Positions 28,068-37,376 are shown, counted from the stretch's first letter. The stretch is 64,000 nucleotides of DNA from Pseudomonas rhodesiae (GCF_007858255.1 NZ_VFEU01000003.1:1-64000); one strand, 5' to 3'. Translations and numbers: made by a program. The notes: generated from the sequence alone by a model not told the origin.

Positions 28068-28982
28068 TTATGTCGCGTATAAACCCTCATCCCACGCCGG
28101 CTCTTCGGGAAAGCGCGACACCAGAAAATCCAGCAGGCTGCGCAGCGCCGAAGGCATGTGCTTGCGCGACGCGTAGACCGCATAGATGTTCATCTGCCGG
28201 GGTTCGGCGCTGGGCAGCAGGCGCACCAGTTCGCCACGGCGGATGTAGTCGCCGGCCTGATAGCTGGGCAGCATCGCCACCCCGGCGCTGGCCAGAGTGA
28301 CACGCAGCAGAGTGCTGGCCTCGTTGGCGGTGATGGTGCCACTCACCGGCACAGAGACAGGTTCGCCCCGCTCTTCGAAATGCCACAAGCTCTTACCGAA
28401 ATACGAGTGGGTCAGGCAGTTGTGTCGCGCCAGGTCCTCAACGTTGTGCGGCGCCGCATGCTCACGCAAGTACGCCGGGGTGGCGCACACCACCGAGCGG
28501 CAAACCGTAAGCCGCCGGGCGATCAGGTTGGGGTCCAGGTCGTTGCTCATGCGGATCGCCAAATCGATGCGCTCATCCACCAGGTTGACGGTGCGGTCAA
28601 GCATCTGCAGATCGACCGTGACCAACGGGTAGCGCTTGACGTACTCGGCGATGGCCTCGGCCAGTTGCGCCTGGCCGAACGAGGTACTCACACTCAGGCG
28701 CAACAGGCCACGGGGCGCATCGTCCGGTTCGCTGACGGCGGCCTGCATATCGGCACTCAACTCCAGCATTTGCCGGCAACGGGGCAGGGTTTCGCTGCCG
28801 GCCGCCGTGAGGCTGAGCTTGCGCGTGGTGCGGTGCAGCAGGCGCGCGCCGACCCAATCCTCCAACTCGGCCAGGTAGCGCGATACCACCGGGCGCGACA
28901 AGTCCAAATGATCGGCGGCGGCGGATTGGCTGCCCAGGTCGACCACGGTGACAAACACACGCATTGCTTGAAGACGATCCAT
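28068..28982 (-). CDS. LysR-family transcriptional regulator
   Basis: A 304-residue LysR protein of the DsdC/PerR-like group common in pseudomonads. The helix-turn-helix (MDRLQAMRVFVTVVDLGS then AADHLDLSRPVVSRYLAELE) is complete, and the effector domain ends with the usual LRSLLDFLVSRF helix. It is divergent from the metallo-beta-lactamase-fold gene at 29089 (106 bp between starts), which with the downstream oxidoreductase is its probable target. Members of this group often sense oxidative or electrophile stress; the effector here is unknown. Confidence 0.88.
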   Translation of the reverse strand: MDRLQAMRVFVTVVDLGSQSAAADHLDLSRPVVSRYLAELEDWVGARLLHRTTRKLSLTAAGSETLPRCRQMLELSADMQAAVSEPDDAPRGLLRLSVSTSFGQAQLAEAIAEYVKRYPLVTVDLQMLDRTVNLVDERIDLAIRMSNDLDPNLIARRLTVCRSVVCATPAYLREHAAPHNVEDLARHNCLTHSYFGKSLWHFEERGEPVSVPVSGTITANEASTLLRVTLASAGVAMLPSYQAGDYIRRGELVRLLPSAEPRQMNIYAVYASRKHMPSALRSLLDFLVSRFPEEPAWDEGLYAT

Positions 28983-29088
28983 GATCTGTCCGCTTTTAGA
29001 AACAAACTATGTTCCAGCATCGCATTTTTAGTCTGGTTTGGTGCAACTAAGCTCTGTGCATTCTTTGAATCGATGCTGGAGCTACCCG

Positions 29089-29955
29089 ATGTTCTCAATT
29101 TTCAAGCGCCTGACTCTGGCCAGCGCCGCCCTGGCTTTCGCGGCCCATGCGACAGCGGCCGACCTGAGCCTGGACCTGTACAACCCCGGTGAAGCAGCGA
29201 TTTTCCCGGTCAGTTCGGTACTGGTCAGCGGCGCCAAGGACGCAATCCTGGTGGACGCACAATTCGGCAAAGGCCAGGCCGAGCAACTGGTGCAAAAAAT
29301 CCGCGCCAGCGGCAAGCACCTGACCACCATCTACATCAGCCATGGCGACCCGGACTACTACTTCGGCCTCGACACCCTCACTGCGGCCTTCCCCGACGCC
29401 AAAGTGCTGGCCCCACAACCGGTGGTCGAGCACATCAAAGCCACCGAGGCCGGCAAATTGGCCTACTGGGGCCCGAAAATGGGCGCCGACAAACCGGCCA
29501 AGATCATCGTGCCCCAGGTGCTTGAAGGTCATAGCCTGAGCCTGGAAGGCCAGACACTGGAGGTGATCGGCCTGGACGGCCCGCAGCCGGATCGCAGCTT
29601 TGTGTGGATCCCGTCGATCAAGGCTGTGGTGGGTGGTGTGGTGGTCGCCGAGCACATTCATGTGTGGATGGCCGACACCCAAAGCGCGCAGTCTCACAAA
29701 GACTGGCTGGCGACTCTGCAACGCATCCAACAGCTGCAACCGCGCACGGTGATTCCGGGGCACTACCTGGGCACGCCGTCGCTGGCGTCGGTGGCCTTCA
29801 CCGCCGACTACATCAAGGCTTTTGACCTGGAAACCGCCAAGGCCAAGGACTCCGCCGCGCTGATCGCGGCCATGAAAAAGCGTTACCCGACCCTCGCCGA
29901 CGACAGCTCGCTGGAGCTGAGCGCCAAAGTCGCCAAGGGCGAAATGAAGTGGTGA
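29089..29955 (+). CDS. Secreted metallo-beta-lactamase-fold protein with altered metal motif
   Basis: A 288-residue protein with a signal peptide (MFSIFKRLTL then ASAALAFAAHATA). The MBL fold is clear (SSVLVSGAKDAILVDAQFG, IPGHYLG, GVVVAEHIHVWMAD), but the metal motif reads SHGDPDYYFG at 84-93. Relative to HxHxDH, His87 is Asp and His90 is Tyr, so a standard dizinc site is unlikely. A monometal or altered hydrolase is possible. The start at 29089 has GGAG 8 nt upstream. The NAD(P)-binding protein gene follows by 36 bp, and the LysR gene is divergent. Confidence 0.8.
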   Translation: MFSIFKRLTLASAALAFAAHATAADLSLDLYNPGEAAIFPVSSVLVSGAKDAILVDAQFGKGQAEQLVQKIRASGKHLTTIYISHGDPDYYFGLDTLTAAFPDAKVLAPQPVVEHIKATEAGKLAYWGPKMGADKPAKIIVPQVLEGHSLSLEGQTLEVIGLDGPQPDRSFVWIPSIKAVVGGVVVAEHIHVWMADTQSAQSHKDWLATLQRIQQLQPRTVIPGHYLGTPSLASVAFTADYIKAFDLETAKAKDSAALIAAMKKRYPTLADDSSLELSAKVAKGEMKW

Positions 29956-29991
29956 ACCGTTGTAGAACCTGACCTTTACTTGGAGAACATC

Positions 29992-30606
29992 ATGAGCAAG
30001 ATCGCAATCATTGGCGCCACCGGTCGTGCCGGTAGCCAACTGCTGGAAGAAGCCCTGCGTCGCGGCCATAGCGTGGTCGCCATCGCCCGCAATACCGACG
30101 CCTTGCCGGCGCGCGACGGCGTCAGCGTCAAGCAGGTCGACGCCCTGAATGCCGAGGCCCTGCAACAGGCCGTCAGCGGCTGCGACGTGGTGATCAGCGC
30201 GGCGCACTTCGCCACCTTGCCCGCTGCGGCGGTGCTCGGTCCGGTGAAAAAAGCCGGGGTCAAACGCCTGCTGGTGGTGGGCGGCGCGGGCTCACTGTTG
30301 TTGCCGGACGGTAGCCGCGTGATCGACAGCCAGGGCTTCCCGGCCGAATACAAAGCCGAAGCCAGCGCCGGCGCCGAGTTCCTGGAGGCCCTGCGCCAGG
30401 AACGGGAACTGGACTGGACCTTCCTGTCGCCGTCGGCGGAATTTGTCGAGACCGAGCGCACCGGCACGTTCCGCCTGGGTCAGGACCATTTGCTGGTGAG
30501 CGCCGAAGGCCGCAGCTGGATCAGCTTTGCCGACTACGCCATCGCGATGATCGATGAAGTGGAAAAGCATCAGCACCCGCGCCAGCGTTTTACGGTCGGT
30601 TACTGA
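29992..30606 (+). CDS. NAD(P)-binding epimerase/reductase-like protein
   Basis: A 204-residue Rossmann protein of the NmrA/YwnB type. The nucleotide motif is MSKIAIIGATGRAGSQLLEE at 1-20, followed by ALRRGHSVVAIARN. A central KRLLVVGGAGSL strand and the C-terminal SFADYAIAMIDEVE helix are typical. The catalytic substrate is unknown. ATG 29992 follows TTGGAGA by 5 nt. It forms a pair with the upstream MBL-fold gene under the divergent LysR regulator. Confidence 0.83.
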   Translation: MSKIAIIGATGRAGSQLLEEALRRGHSVVAIARNTDALPARDGVSVKQVDALNAEALQQAVSGCDVVISAAHFATLPAAAVLGPVKKAGVKRLLVVGGAGSLLLPDGSRVIDSQGFPAEYKAEASAGAEFLEALRQERELDWTFLSPSAEFVETERTGTFRLGQDHLLVSAEGRSWISFADYAIAMIDEVEKHQHPRQRFTVGY

Positions 30607-30623
30607 ATGATGTATTGACTGAT

Positions 30624-30711
30624 TCATCGCTATCGGGGGCAAGCCCCCTCCCACATGGACTGAGGAAACCAGATCAAAACTGTGGGAGGGGGCTTGCCCC
30701 CGATGGCGATC
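30624..30711. repeat. REP pair between convergent genes
   Basis: ATCGGGGGCAAGCCCCCTCC near 30632-30651 and GGAGGGGGCTTGCCCCCGAT near 30685-30704 form a large inverted pair around a 33-bp centre. It sits between the NAD(P)-binding protein gene and the convergent LysR gene. Confidence 0.9.
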
Positions 30712-30722
30712 GATCGGTCAGT

Positions 30723-31631
30723 TCAAGTACCGCTGCCCCACCCCTGATCTGAAGAGTGGGCCTGGCTCTGCAGCCAATTCATCAATGCCTCAAGCTCCGG
30801 CAGTGGCTGTGTACCCGGCGCAGACACCAGGTAATATCCCATCCCCGTCGGCACCCGCCGTTCAAATGGCATGGCCAGCCGCCCTGCCTTCACATCCTCG
30901 CCAATCAGCGCGCAGTCGCCGATCGCCACGCCAGAGCCTTGGGACGCCACCGTCATCGCCAAGTCCAGGGTTTCGAAATGATGACCTTGGCTGAGCATGC
31001 TCAAGCGCACATCCGCCGCCTTCAGCCAGAGCGTCCAATCCCGCTCGTCTCGCGTGGGATGTAGCAGCACCTGGTGTTGCAGGTCCGCCGGTGTGCGCAG
31101 CGTCGCGAGCAAGGCCGGGGCGCAGACCGGGGTGAGTCGTTCATCGAATAAATGCCGGACCTCGGCGGGCTGCGCGGCGATGGGCGCGTAAATCACTGCC
31201 GCATCGAAAGGCTCGCGAAGAAAGTCCACGGTGTTGGCCACGGTGGTAGTGAGTTCAACCGGCACATCCGGGCGTTCCCGTTGCCATTGCATCAGGCGTG
31301 GCAGCAGCCAGCGCATCACACAGGTGGAGGCCTTGAGTTGCAGGGTTTGCTGGCGCCGACCGATGTGCTCCACCGCGTCGCCGATCAGGCCAAACACCTG
31401 CTGCGCGCAGTGCTGCCACGCGCGGCCCTGCTCCGTGAGGCTCAAGCCTCGCGCCTGGCGCAGAAACAATGGGTAGCCCAAGTGGCGCTCCAGCCCGGCG
31501 ATCTGCCGGCTCACCGCGCCCTGGGTGATATGCAGATGTTCGGCGGCGCGGGTGAAGTTGCAGCAGTGGGCCGTGACCCAAAAGGTGTGCAGCGCAGGCA
31601 GCGGCGGAAGGCGTTTCATGCGATGAGCCAT
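30723..31631 (-). CDS. LysR-family regulator (GcvA-like), divergent from aruI
   Basis: A LysR protein of about 302 residues. The N-terminus MKRLPPLPALHTFWVTAH and RAAEHLHITQGAVSRQIAGL is of the GcvA type. The effector domain ends near LEALMNWLQSQ. I use ATG 31631 (MAHRMKRL); ATG 31619 is an equally plausible start and neither has a clear ribosome site. It diverges from the aruI gene with about 98 bp between starts, so regulation of aruI is inferred. Confidence 0.87.
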   Translation of the reverse strand: MAHRMKRLPPLPALHTFWVTAHCCNFTRAAEHLHITQGAVSRQIAGLERHLGYPLFLRQARGLSLTEQGRAWQHCAQQVFGLIGDAVEHIGRRQQTLQLKASTCVMRWLLPRLMQWQRERPDVPVELTTTVANTVDFLREPFDAAVIYAPIAAQPAEVRHLFDERLTPVCAPALLATLRTPADLQHQVLLHPTRDERDWTLWLKAADVRLSMLSQGHHFETLDLAMTVASQGSGVAIGDCALIGEDVKAGRLAMPFERRVPTGMGYYLVSAPGTQPLPELEALMNWLQSQAHSSDQGWGSGT

Positions 31632-31728
31632 GACGTGGGAACATGGCGAGTATGACGTTTTATCGATTGTGGGCGCCATGGGCCAACCGTTCCAATACCG
31701 CCTTCTCTCACTCACAAGAGCGACCTGT

Positions 31729-33348
31729 ATGGCGACCTGCGGCGAAGTGTTGGTCAACCTTTTGGAAGGCTATGGCGTGGACCATGTGTTCGGCATCCCC
31801 GGCGTGCACACCGTGGAGCTGTATCGCGGCCTGGCCCGTTCCAGCATCCGCCATATCACCCCGCGCCACGAACAGGGTGCCGGTTTTATGGCCGACGGTT
31901 ACGCGCGCACCCGTGGTAAGCCCGGTGTGTGTTTCATCATCACCGGCCCCGGCATGACCAATATCACCACGGCCATGGGCCAAGCCTATGCCGACTCGAT
32001 CCCGATGCTGGTGATTTCCAGCGTGCAGTCGCGCAGTCAGCTGGGCGGTGGGCGCGGTAAGTTGCATGAGTTGCCGAACCAGAGTGCGCTGGTGGCTGGG
32101 GTGGCGGCGTTTTCCCAGACCGTGATGTCGGCGGCGGAACTGCCCAGTGTGCTGGCGCGGGCGTTTGCGCTGTTCCAGGCCGGGCGGCCGCGCCCAGTGC
32201 ATATTGAAATCCCCCTGGACGTACTGGTGGAAAACGCCGATGCGCTGCTGGGCTGCGCGCCGATCAGCGTGGCCCGCGCCGGTGCCGCACCGGCGTCCGT
32301 CGTGCAGATGGGTCGCTTACTCGCCACAGCCAAGCGTCCGTTGATCCTGGCCGGCGGCGGTGCCATTGAAGCCGCTGCGGCACTGACCACACTGGCCGAC
32401 ACCCTCGGCGCGCCGGTCGCGTTGACCATCAACGCAAAGGGCCTGCTGCCAGCCGCGCACCCGCTGCTGATCGGCTCGACCCAAACCTTGCCCGCTACCC
32501 GCGCCCTGGTGGCCGAAGCCGACGTGGTGCTGGCCATCGGCACGGAGCTGGCGGAAACCGACTACGACACCACCTTCGCCGGCGGCTTCGAGATTCCTGG
32601 CACCTTGCTGCGCATCGATATCGACCCGGACCAGACCGTGCGCAACTATCGGCCCGCCGTGGCGTTGGTGGCCGATGCGCGGATCGCCGCCGAGGCCGTG
32701 CTGGCCGAACTGAACCTCACGCCACTGCCTGCCCGCGATCCACACTGGGGGCAGCACCGCGTCGCACGGTTGTGGGCTGACTTGGCGCCGACCTGGGACG
32801 CCGCCACCCGCGCGCAGACCCTGTTCCTCAACACGGTATTGGCGACCTTGCCCGATGCCGTGCTAGTGGGCGATTCCACCCAACCGGTGTACAGCGGCAA
32901 CCTGACCCTGAACCTCGACCATCCGCGTCGCTGGTTCAACGCCTCCACCGGCTACGGCACCCTGGGCTATGCCCTGCCCGCCGCCATCGGCGCCTGGCTC
33001 GGACGCGGCGATGGCCGGCCGGTGGTGTGCCTGATCGGCGACGGCGGTCTGCAATTCACCCTGCCGGAACTGGCCAGTGCCGTGGAAGCCCGCACGCCGA
33101 TCATCGTGCTGCTGTGGAACAACCAGGGCTATGAAGAGATCAAGCGCTACATGCTCAACCGCGCCATCGAACCGGTGGGCGTGGACATCTACACCCCGGA
33201 CTTTATCGGCGTGGCCAAGGCCCTTGGCAGTGCCACTGACAGCGCACACGACGTTGAGCAGCTACGCATTGCCTTGCACAACGCCGTGCAACGGCAAGGG
33301 CCAACGTTGATTGAAATCGATCAGGGGCTGTGGATGAAGGCGATGTGA
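31729..33348 (+). CDS. aruI: 5-guanidino-2-oxopentanoate decarboxylase (TPP enzyme)
   Basis: A 539-residue thiamine-diphosphate enzyme of the acetolactate synthase/pyruvate decarboxylase superfamily. Glu48 (PRHEQGAGF) activates TPP; the TPP-binding block runs from GDGG (Asp438) to LLWNNQGY. Sequence and length fit the AruI class, which decarboxylates 2-ketoarginine to 4-guanidinobutyraldehyde in the arginine transaminase pathway. The partner aruH transaminase is not in this window. ATG 31729 (MATCGEVL) begins the conserved N-terminal block. Assignment to AruI over a generic 2-oxoacid decarboxylase is likely, not certain. Confidence 0.82.
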   Translation: MATCGEVLVNLLEGYGVDHVFGIPGVHTVELYRGLARSSIRHITPRHEQGAGFMADGYARTRGKPGVCFIITGPGMTNITTAMGQAYADSIPMLVISSVQSRSQLGGGRGKLHELPNQSALVAGVAAFSQTVMSAAELPSVLARAFALFQAGRPRPVHIEIPLDVLVENADALLGCAPISVARAGAAPASVVQMGRLLATAKRPLILAGGGAIEAAAALTTLADTLGAPVALTINAKGLLPAAHPLLIGSTQTLPATRALVAEADVVLAIGTELAETDYDTTFAGGFEIPGTLLRIDIDPDQTVRNYRPAVALVADARIAAEAVLAELNLTPLPARDPHWGQHRVARLWADLAPTWDAATRAQTLFLNTVLATLPDAVLVGDSTQPVYSGNLTLNLDHPRRWFNASTGYGTLGYALPAAIGAWLGRGDGRPVVCLIGDGGLQFTLPELASAVEARTPIIVLLWNNQGYEEIKRYMLNRAIEPVGVDIYTPDFIGVAKALGSATDSAHDVEQLRIALHNAVQRQGPTLIEIDQGLWMKAM

Positions 33349-33479
33349 GCCGAGGGGGCAAGGAAAGGACCAAGCCCATTAACCCCAGCGCAATTTTTCA
33401 ATAGCCTTTGCGACTTTCTCATTTGCTCCGCCGCCACCCGCCATGGCCTGATCTGCGCTTGTTCACTCAAGGCTTGCCC

Positions 33480-34667
33480 ATGGAAAACGTTCACGCAAAA
33501 CCCACTACCGCCGTCTGGCTGATGCTTAGTGTTGTGCTGGTCGCCCTTAACCTGCGCCCTTCGATGGCGGCGGTCGGGCCGTTGTTGTCGTCGATTCGCG
33601 GCGATGTGCCGTTGAGTTTCAGCAGCGCGGCGTTGTTGACCATGCTGCCGGTGATGGCCATGGGGCTGGCGATGTTTTTCGGCATGGGCCTGGCCAAGCG
33701 GGTGGGTGAGCACCGCAGCATCGTGTTGTCCCTGGGGGTGATCGGCGTAGCGACGTTGTCGCGGTTGTGGCTGGACTCGGCGCTGGAGCTGATCGTCAGC
33801 GCCATCGCCGCCGGGGTGGGGATTGCGCTGATCCAGGCGGTGATGCCGGCGCTGATCAAGACCCGCTTCAACCAGAACGTCTCGCTGTTCATGGGCCTGT
33901 ACGTCACGGCGATCATGGGCGGCGCCGCGCTGGCCGCTTCATTCGCGCCGTTCGTGCAGGTGCAGACCGGTAGTTGGCGCATCGGCCTGGCCATCTGGGC
34001 GATGCTTGCCGTGTTGGCGCTGGTGTTCTGGTATGCCCAGCGCTCGACGCTGCCGCCAGTGCCCCAGGCCGGCTCCGACACGCAGGAACGCTTTTTCGGC
34101 AACGCACGCGCCTGGTTGCTGGCGATCTTTTTCGGCCTCGGAACCGCGTCCTACACCTGTGTACTCGCCTGGCTGGCGCCGTACTACGTGGAACAAGGCT
34201 GGAGCGAACAGAACGCCGGCCTGGTGCTGGGCTTTCTCACCGCAATGGAAGTGGTGTCGGGGCTGATCACGCCGGCCATTGCCAACCGCCGCCAGGATAA
34301 ACGCAGCGTGGTGGCGACGTTGCTGGTGCTGATCATCCTCGGTTTCTGCGGCCTGATTCTGGCACCGCAACACGTGAGCCTGCTGTGGCCATGCCTACTC
34401 GGCCTGGGCATCGGCGGGTTGTTCCCGATGAGCCTGATCCTGTCCCTCGATCACCTGGACAATCCGCGCCGCGCCGGCGGCCTCACCGCCTTTGTGCAGG
34501 GCATCGGCTACCTGATCGCCGGTGTGTCGCCGCTAATCGCCGGGATGATTCGCGACCGATTGGGCAGCTTCGAATGGGCTTGGTGGGCACTGACCGGAGT
34601 GATCGTGGTGATGCTGCTGATGGTCACGCGCTTCGACCCGAAGCATTACGCGCGCCATTTCCGCTGA
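33480..34667 (+). CDS. CynX/NimT-family MFS transporter
   Basis: A 395-residue permease of the cyanate transporter (CynX) group with about 12 hydrophobic helices. The first helix contains the family motif LNLRPSMAAVGPLL near 23-36; the central loop has QERFFGNARAWLLAIFFGLG. Substrates of this group range from cyanate to 2-nitroimidazole, so none can be fixed here. It lies 131 bp after aruI on the same strand and may import or export a related compound. ATG 33480 has AAGG upstream; the open frame before it is not conserved-looking. Confidence 0.85.
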   Translation: MENVHAKPTTAVWLMLSVVLVALNLRPSMAAVGPLLSSIRGDVPLSFSSAALLTMLPVMAMGLAMFFGMGLAKRVGEHRSIVLSLGVIGVATLSRLWLDSALELIVSAIAAGVGIALIQAVMPALIKTRFNQNVSLFMGLYVTAIMGGAALAASFAPFVQVQTGSWRIGLAIWAMLAVLALVFWYAQRSTLPPVPQAGSDTQERFFGNARAWLLAIFFGLGTASYTCVLAWLAPYYVEQGWSEQNAGLVLGFLTAMEVVSGLITPAIANRRQDKRSVVATLLVLIILGFCGLILAPQHVSLLWPCLLGLGIGGLFPMSLILSLDHLDNPRRAGGLTAFVQGIGYLIAGVSPLIAGMIRDRLGSFEWAWWALTGVIVVMLLMVTRFDPKHYARHFR

Positions 34668-34766
34668 GGTCGTATTGCCAACAGTTTATGTCCCACCACA
34701 AACATAGAAACGCCCTACAGAGCTTTCTATTGGTACGACCGTTCCGTTAATCTTTTGCGCTGTCTT

Positions 34767-34782
34767 GTACTGAATTCGGTAC
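34767..34782. promoter_or_regulatory. Near-perfect palindrome upstream of a LysR gene
   Basis: GTACTGAATTCGGTAC is a 16-bp palindrome with one mismatched pair, 22 bp before the LysR start at 34805. A self-regulatory operator is possible. Confidence 0.3.
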
Positions 34783-34804
34783 ATGGGATTTACGGACGAA
34801 ACTG

Positions 34805-35740
34805 ATGTTAAACAGTAACTTGCTCAGAAAACTCGATATGCAGGACTTGATGGTGTTTATCGCCGTCTATGACCAGAGCAGCGTTACCGAGGTGTCAGAA
34901 ACGCTGTTTGTCAGCCAGTCCACGGTGAGCTACAGCCTCAAGAAACTGCGCACCAGTTTCGAGGACGAGCTGTTTATCAACACCCGCGCGGGCATGCGGC
35001 CGACGTACAAGGCCACCACCATGTACGAGCATGTGCAGAAGATCCTCGAAAGCATCAACCTGTGCCACGCCGGTGGTCAGGCTTTCGACCCCAGGCAGCA
35101 GGCGGTGACCTTCAATGTGTGCGCCCCGGAATACTTCGAACAGCTGATCCTGCCGCGCCTGCTCAAGCAATTCGATCGCGCCGACCTGCCGGTGATCGTT
35201 AATGTGCGCAAGCTGGAAACCGATATCCCCGCCGACGACCTGCGCGAAGGCCGCTTGGACCTGGTGATCTGTTTCGGCCCGCATTTCCACCGCGCCCATA
35301 AAGACTTCAAGACCCAGATGCTGCTGGAGGATGACCTGGTCTGTGTGTTCGACAAACACGCCGCGCCACGGGAATCGGCGTTCAGCCTGCAATCCTTCGT
35401 CGAACGCCGCCATGTTTTTCCAACACCCTGGACATCCGATACCAACATGATCGACGGTTGGCTCGGGCGCCAGGCGCACAAACGCCAGGTCGTGGCGCGG
35501 GCCAACAGCTACAGCGCGGCCTTGAAGATGATCAGCGGCACCGACTACGTCGTCACCCTGCCCCGCCGCGTGCAAAAACTGCTGGCACCGGCCACCACCT
35601 TCGGCCACTGCGAAGCCCCCAACGGCTTGCCGGGGTTCACTTTGGATATGCAGTGGCATGAAAGCAGCGGGCAAGACCGCGCCAATGCCTGGTTCCGGGA
35701 ACAACTGGTGAAGGTCTGCGCCGAGCAAGGCTTGCTCTGA
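34805..35740 (+). CDS. LysR-family transcriptional regulator
   Basis: A 311-residue LysR regulator starting MLNSNLLRKLDMQDLMVFIA, with a helix-turn-helix in VSETLFVSQSTVSYSLKKLR. The effector domain is of the NodD/LinR-like group (CAPEYFEQLILPRLLKQF near 110-127). It has no divergent partner: the CynX-like gene precedes it on the same strand and the CHM isomerase gene is convergent. The target is therefore unclear; the isomerase or the upstream transporter are candidates. Confidence 0.85.
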   Translation: MLNSNLLRKLDMQDLMVFIAVYDQSSVTEVSETLFVSQSTVSYSLKKLRTSFEDELFINTRAGMRPTYKATTMYEHVQKILESINLCHAGGQAFDPRQQAVTFNVCAPEYFEQLILPRLLKQFDRADLPVIVNVRKLETDIPADDLREGRLDLVICFGPHFHRAHKDFKTQMLLEDDLVCVFDKHAAPRESAFSLQSFVERRHVFPTPWTSDTNMIDGWLGRQAHKRQVVARANSYSAALKMISGTDYVVTLPRRVQKLLAPATTFGHCEAPNGLPGFTLDMQWHESSGQDRANAWFREQLVKVCAEQGLL

Positions 35741-35765
35741 CGCCCGCGTACCTTAGGGGCAGTGA

Positions 35766-36128
35766 TCAGCCGATGGCGACTTTGCTGTAGGACTCGCGAT
35801 CCATATCGACCAACTGCACGCTGAGTTGCACCTGCATATCTGCCGGCCACTCGCCCACGTCCTGCAAGGCCGCCAACAGGCTCTCCGACAACTGCTTTTT
35901 AACCTGAGGCGAGCGCCCGCTGAGCAAGGACAGTTTCACCGCGATAAAGGCCCGCGGGCTCAGCGAGGTGCCGACCTGGAAACTCTCGACCTTCAACGCG
36001 CGGCTTTTGATATCGAACTCGGAACCGAACTGCCCGGACGCCATCAGCACGTTATTGAGCCGCAACAGGGTTTTCTCGACGGCCAGGTCGGTGAGGTTCG
36101 CGGTGTATTCCAGGTGCAGATGCGGCAT
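35766..36128 (-). CDS. 5-carboxymethyl-2-hydroxymuconate isomerase-like protein
   Basis: A 120-residue tautomerase-superfamily protein of the HpaF/HpcD type, which isomerises 5-carboxymethyl-2-hydroxymuconate in homoprotocatechuate breakdown. It starts MPHLHLEYTANL, so Pro would be N-terminal after Met removal, the catalytic base in this family. Later blocks GRSPQVKKQLSESLLAAL and VQLSVQLVDMDRESYSK are family features. No other hpa/hpc pathway gene is near, so it is an isolated copy between two LysR genes and its true substrate may differ. Confidence 0.85.
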   Translation of the reverse strand: MPHLHLEYTANLTDLAVEKTLLRLNNVLMASGQFGSEFDIKSRALKVESFQVGTSLSPRAFIAVKLSLLSGRSPQVKKQLSESLLAALQDVGEWPADMQVQLSVQLVDMDRESYSKVAIG

Positions 36129-36183
36129 TGATCGCTCCGAGTTATTTGTAGGAAGACGCGTAGATATAACACGGATAAAACCA

Positions 36184-37107
36184 TCAGGCTGGGTTCACCG
36201 GCCCGCGATCCCCCATAAACGCTTCCAAGCGCGAACGCACCCAACGCTCGGCCGGGTCGGTGTCCACATGGCTGAGCCAGACCATCGACAGATCCAAGGT
36301 CGGCGTTTCGAACGGGAATGGCTCGCAGAACAGATTGCCTGACACGGCCATGGCCTCGGCGGCGTAGTCCGGCAGGCTGGCGATCAAGTCAGTGCCGGCC
36401 AGCAGCGCTGGCAAGGCGCTGTACTGGGGCACCGACAACACCACCTGACGCTTGCGGCCGATTTCCGCCAGCCACTCATCGGCGAACCCCGACACGTTGG
36501 CGGTGTGGGACACCAGCACATGAGGCCGTGCGCAATATTCATCGAGGGTCAGCGGCGTGTCCGAGGCATCGGCGCGCAACAGCCGCGGACGGATATGACG
36601 CAACAATTTGCGCTTGGCATTGGCCGGCAGGCCACGGGTCTGGGTGATGCCGACGGTAATGTCGCCGGATGCCAACAGATCGGGAATGCGCCAGTAGTCG
36701 ACATGCTGCACCACGAACACTACCTTCGGCGCTTCCTGGCGCAAGGCGCGCAGTAGCGGCGGCAACAGGCCGAATTCCACATCGTCGGACAGGCCGATGC
36801 GAAACGTCATGGTGCTGATGGACGGGTCGAAATCGTGGGTCAGGCTCAAGGCCGACGACAACGAATCCAGGGCCGGTGACAGGTGCTGAATGATTTCCTC
36901 GGCCCGCGCAGTTGGCTCCATGCGATGGCCAACGCGAATAAACAACGGGTCGTTAAACAGCGTACGCAATCGGTTGAGCGCCGAACTGATGGTGGGTTGG
37001 CCCAGAAACAGCTTCTCCGCCACCCGCGTGACGTTGCGCTCAAGCATCAGTGCTTCGAAAACCACCATCAGATTGATGTCGGCCTTGCGTAATTCATTGC
37101 GATTCAT
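36184..37107 (-). CDS. LysR-family transcriptional regulator
   Basis: A 307-residue LysR protein of the NodD/LeuO-like group: MNRNELRKADINLMVVFEAL then VAEKLFLGQPTISSALNRLR. The effector domain has a normal length. It lies 55 bp upstream of the isomerase gene on the same strand, so the isomerase could be read from the same transcript. The region between this start and the small acidic gene at 37230 contains no other gene. Confidence 0.87.
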   Translation of the reverse strand: MNRNELRKADINLMVVFEALMLERNVTRVAEKLFLGQPTISSALNRLRTLFNDPLFIRVGHRMEPTARAEEIIQHLSPALDSLSSALSLTHDFDPSISTMTFRIGLSDDVEFGLLPPLLRALRQEAPKVVFVVQHVDYWRIPDLLASGDITVGITQTRGLPANAKRKLLRHIRPRLLRADASDTPLTLDEYCARPHVLVSHTANVSGFADEWLAEIGRKRQVVLSVPQYSALPALLAGTDLIASLPDYAAEAMAVSGNLFCEPFPFETPTLDLSMVWLSHVDTDPAERWVRSRLEAFMGDRGPVNPA

Positions 37108-37229
37108 CGGCGCCTGCCCCTTGCCCTAGACGAGCCGCAGTGTAGAAAGCGCCGCGGCGGGCGTCTATGCGCATTGCCGCCAAACACACCGGCAGGTCGG
37201 TGCCCGCCGGTGCTGGTCAGGCCGGGTCA

Positions 37230-37376
37230 TCAGGGTTTGAGCGGTATTTCCTGATCTCGCTCGGACAGCTCCGTGCCGTCGTCGGGATGTTTCCAGGTCT
37301 GCGGTTTTTCCTCTTCGTAGCGCTGCCGGGGCTGCTCCTGCTCCGGTTCATCGTGGTGCTTCGGTTCATTGCCCAT
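37230..37376 (-). CDS. Small, highly charged hypothetical protein
   Basis: A 48-residue protein, MGNEPKHHDEPEQEQPRQRY and so on, with nearly half of its residues charged and no hydrophobic core, so it is probably disordered. A GGAGGGGAGGT ribosome site lies just upstream of ATG 37376, which supports real translation. I recognise no family and can propose no function. Confidence 0.6.
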   Translation of the reverse strand: MGNEPKHHDEPEQEQPRQRYEEEKPQTWKHPDDGTELSERDQEIPLKP

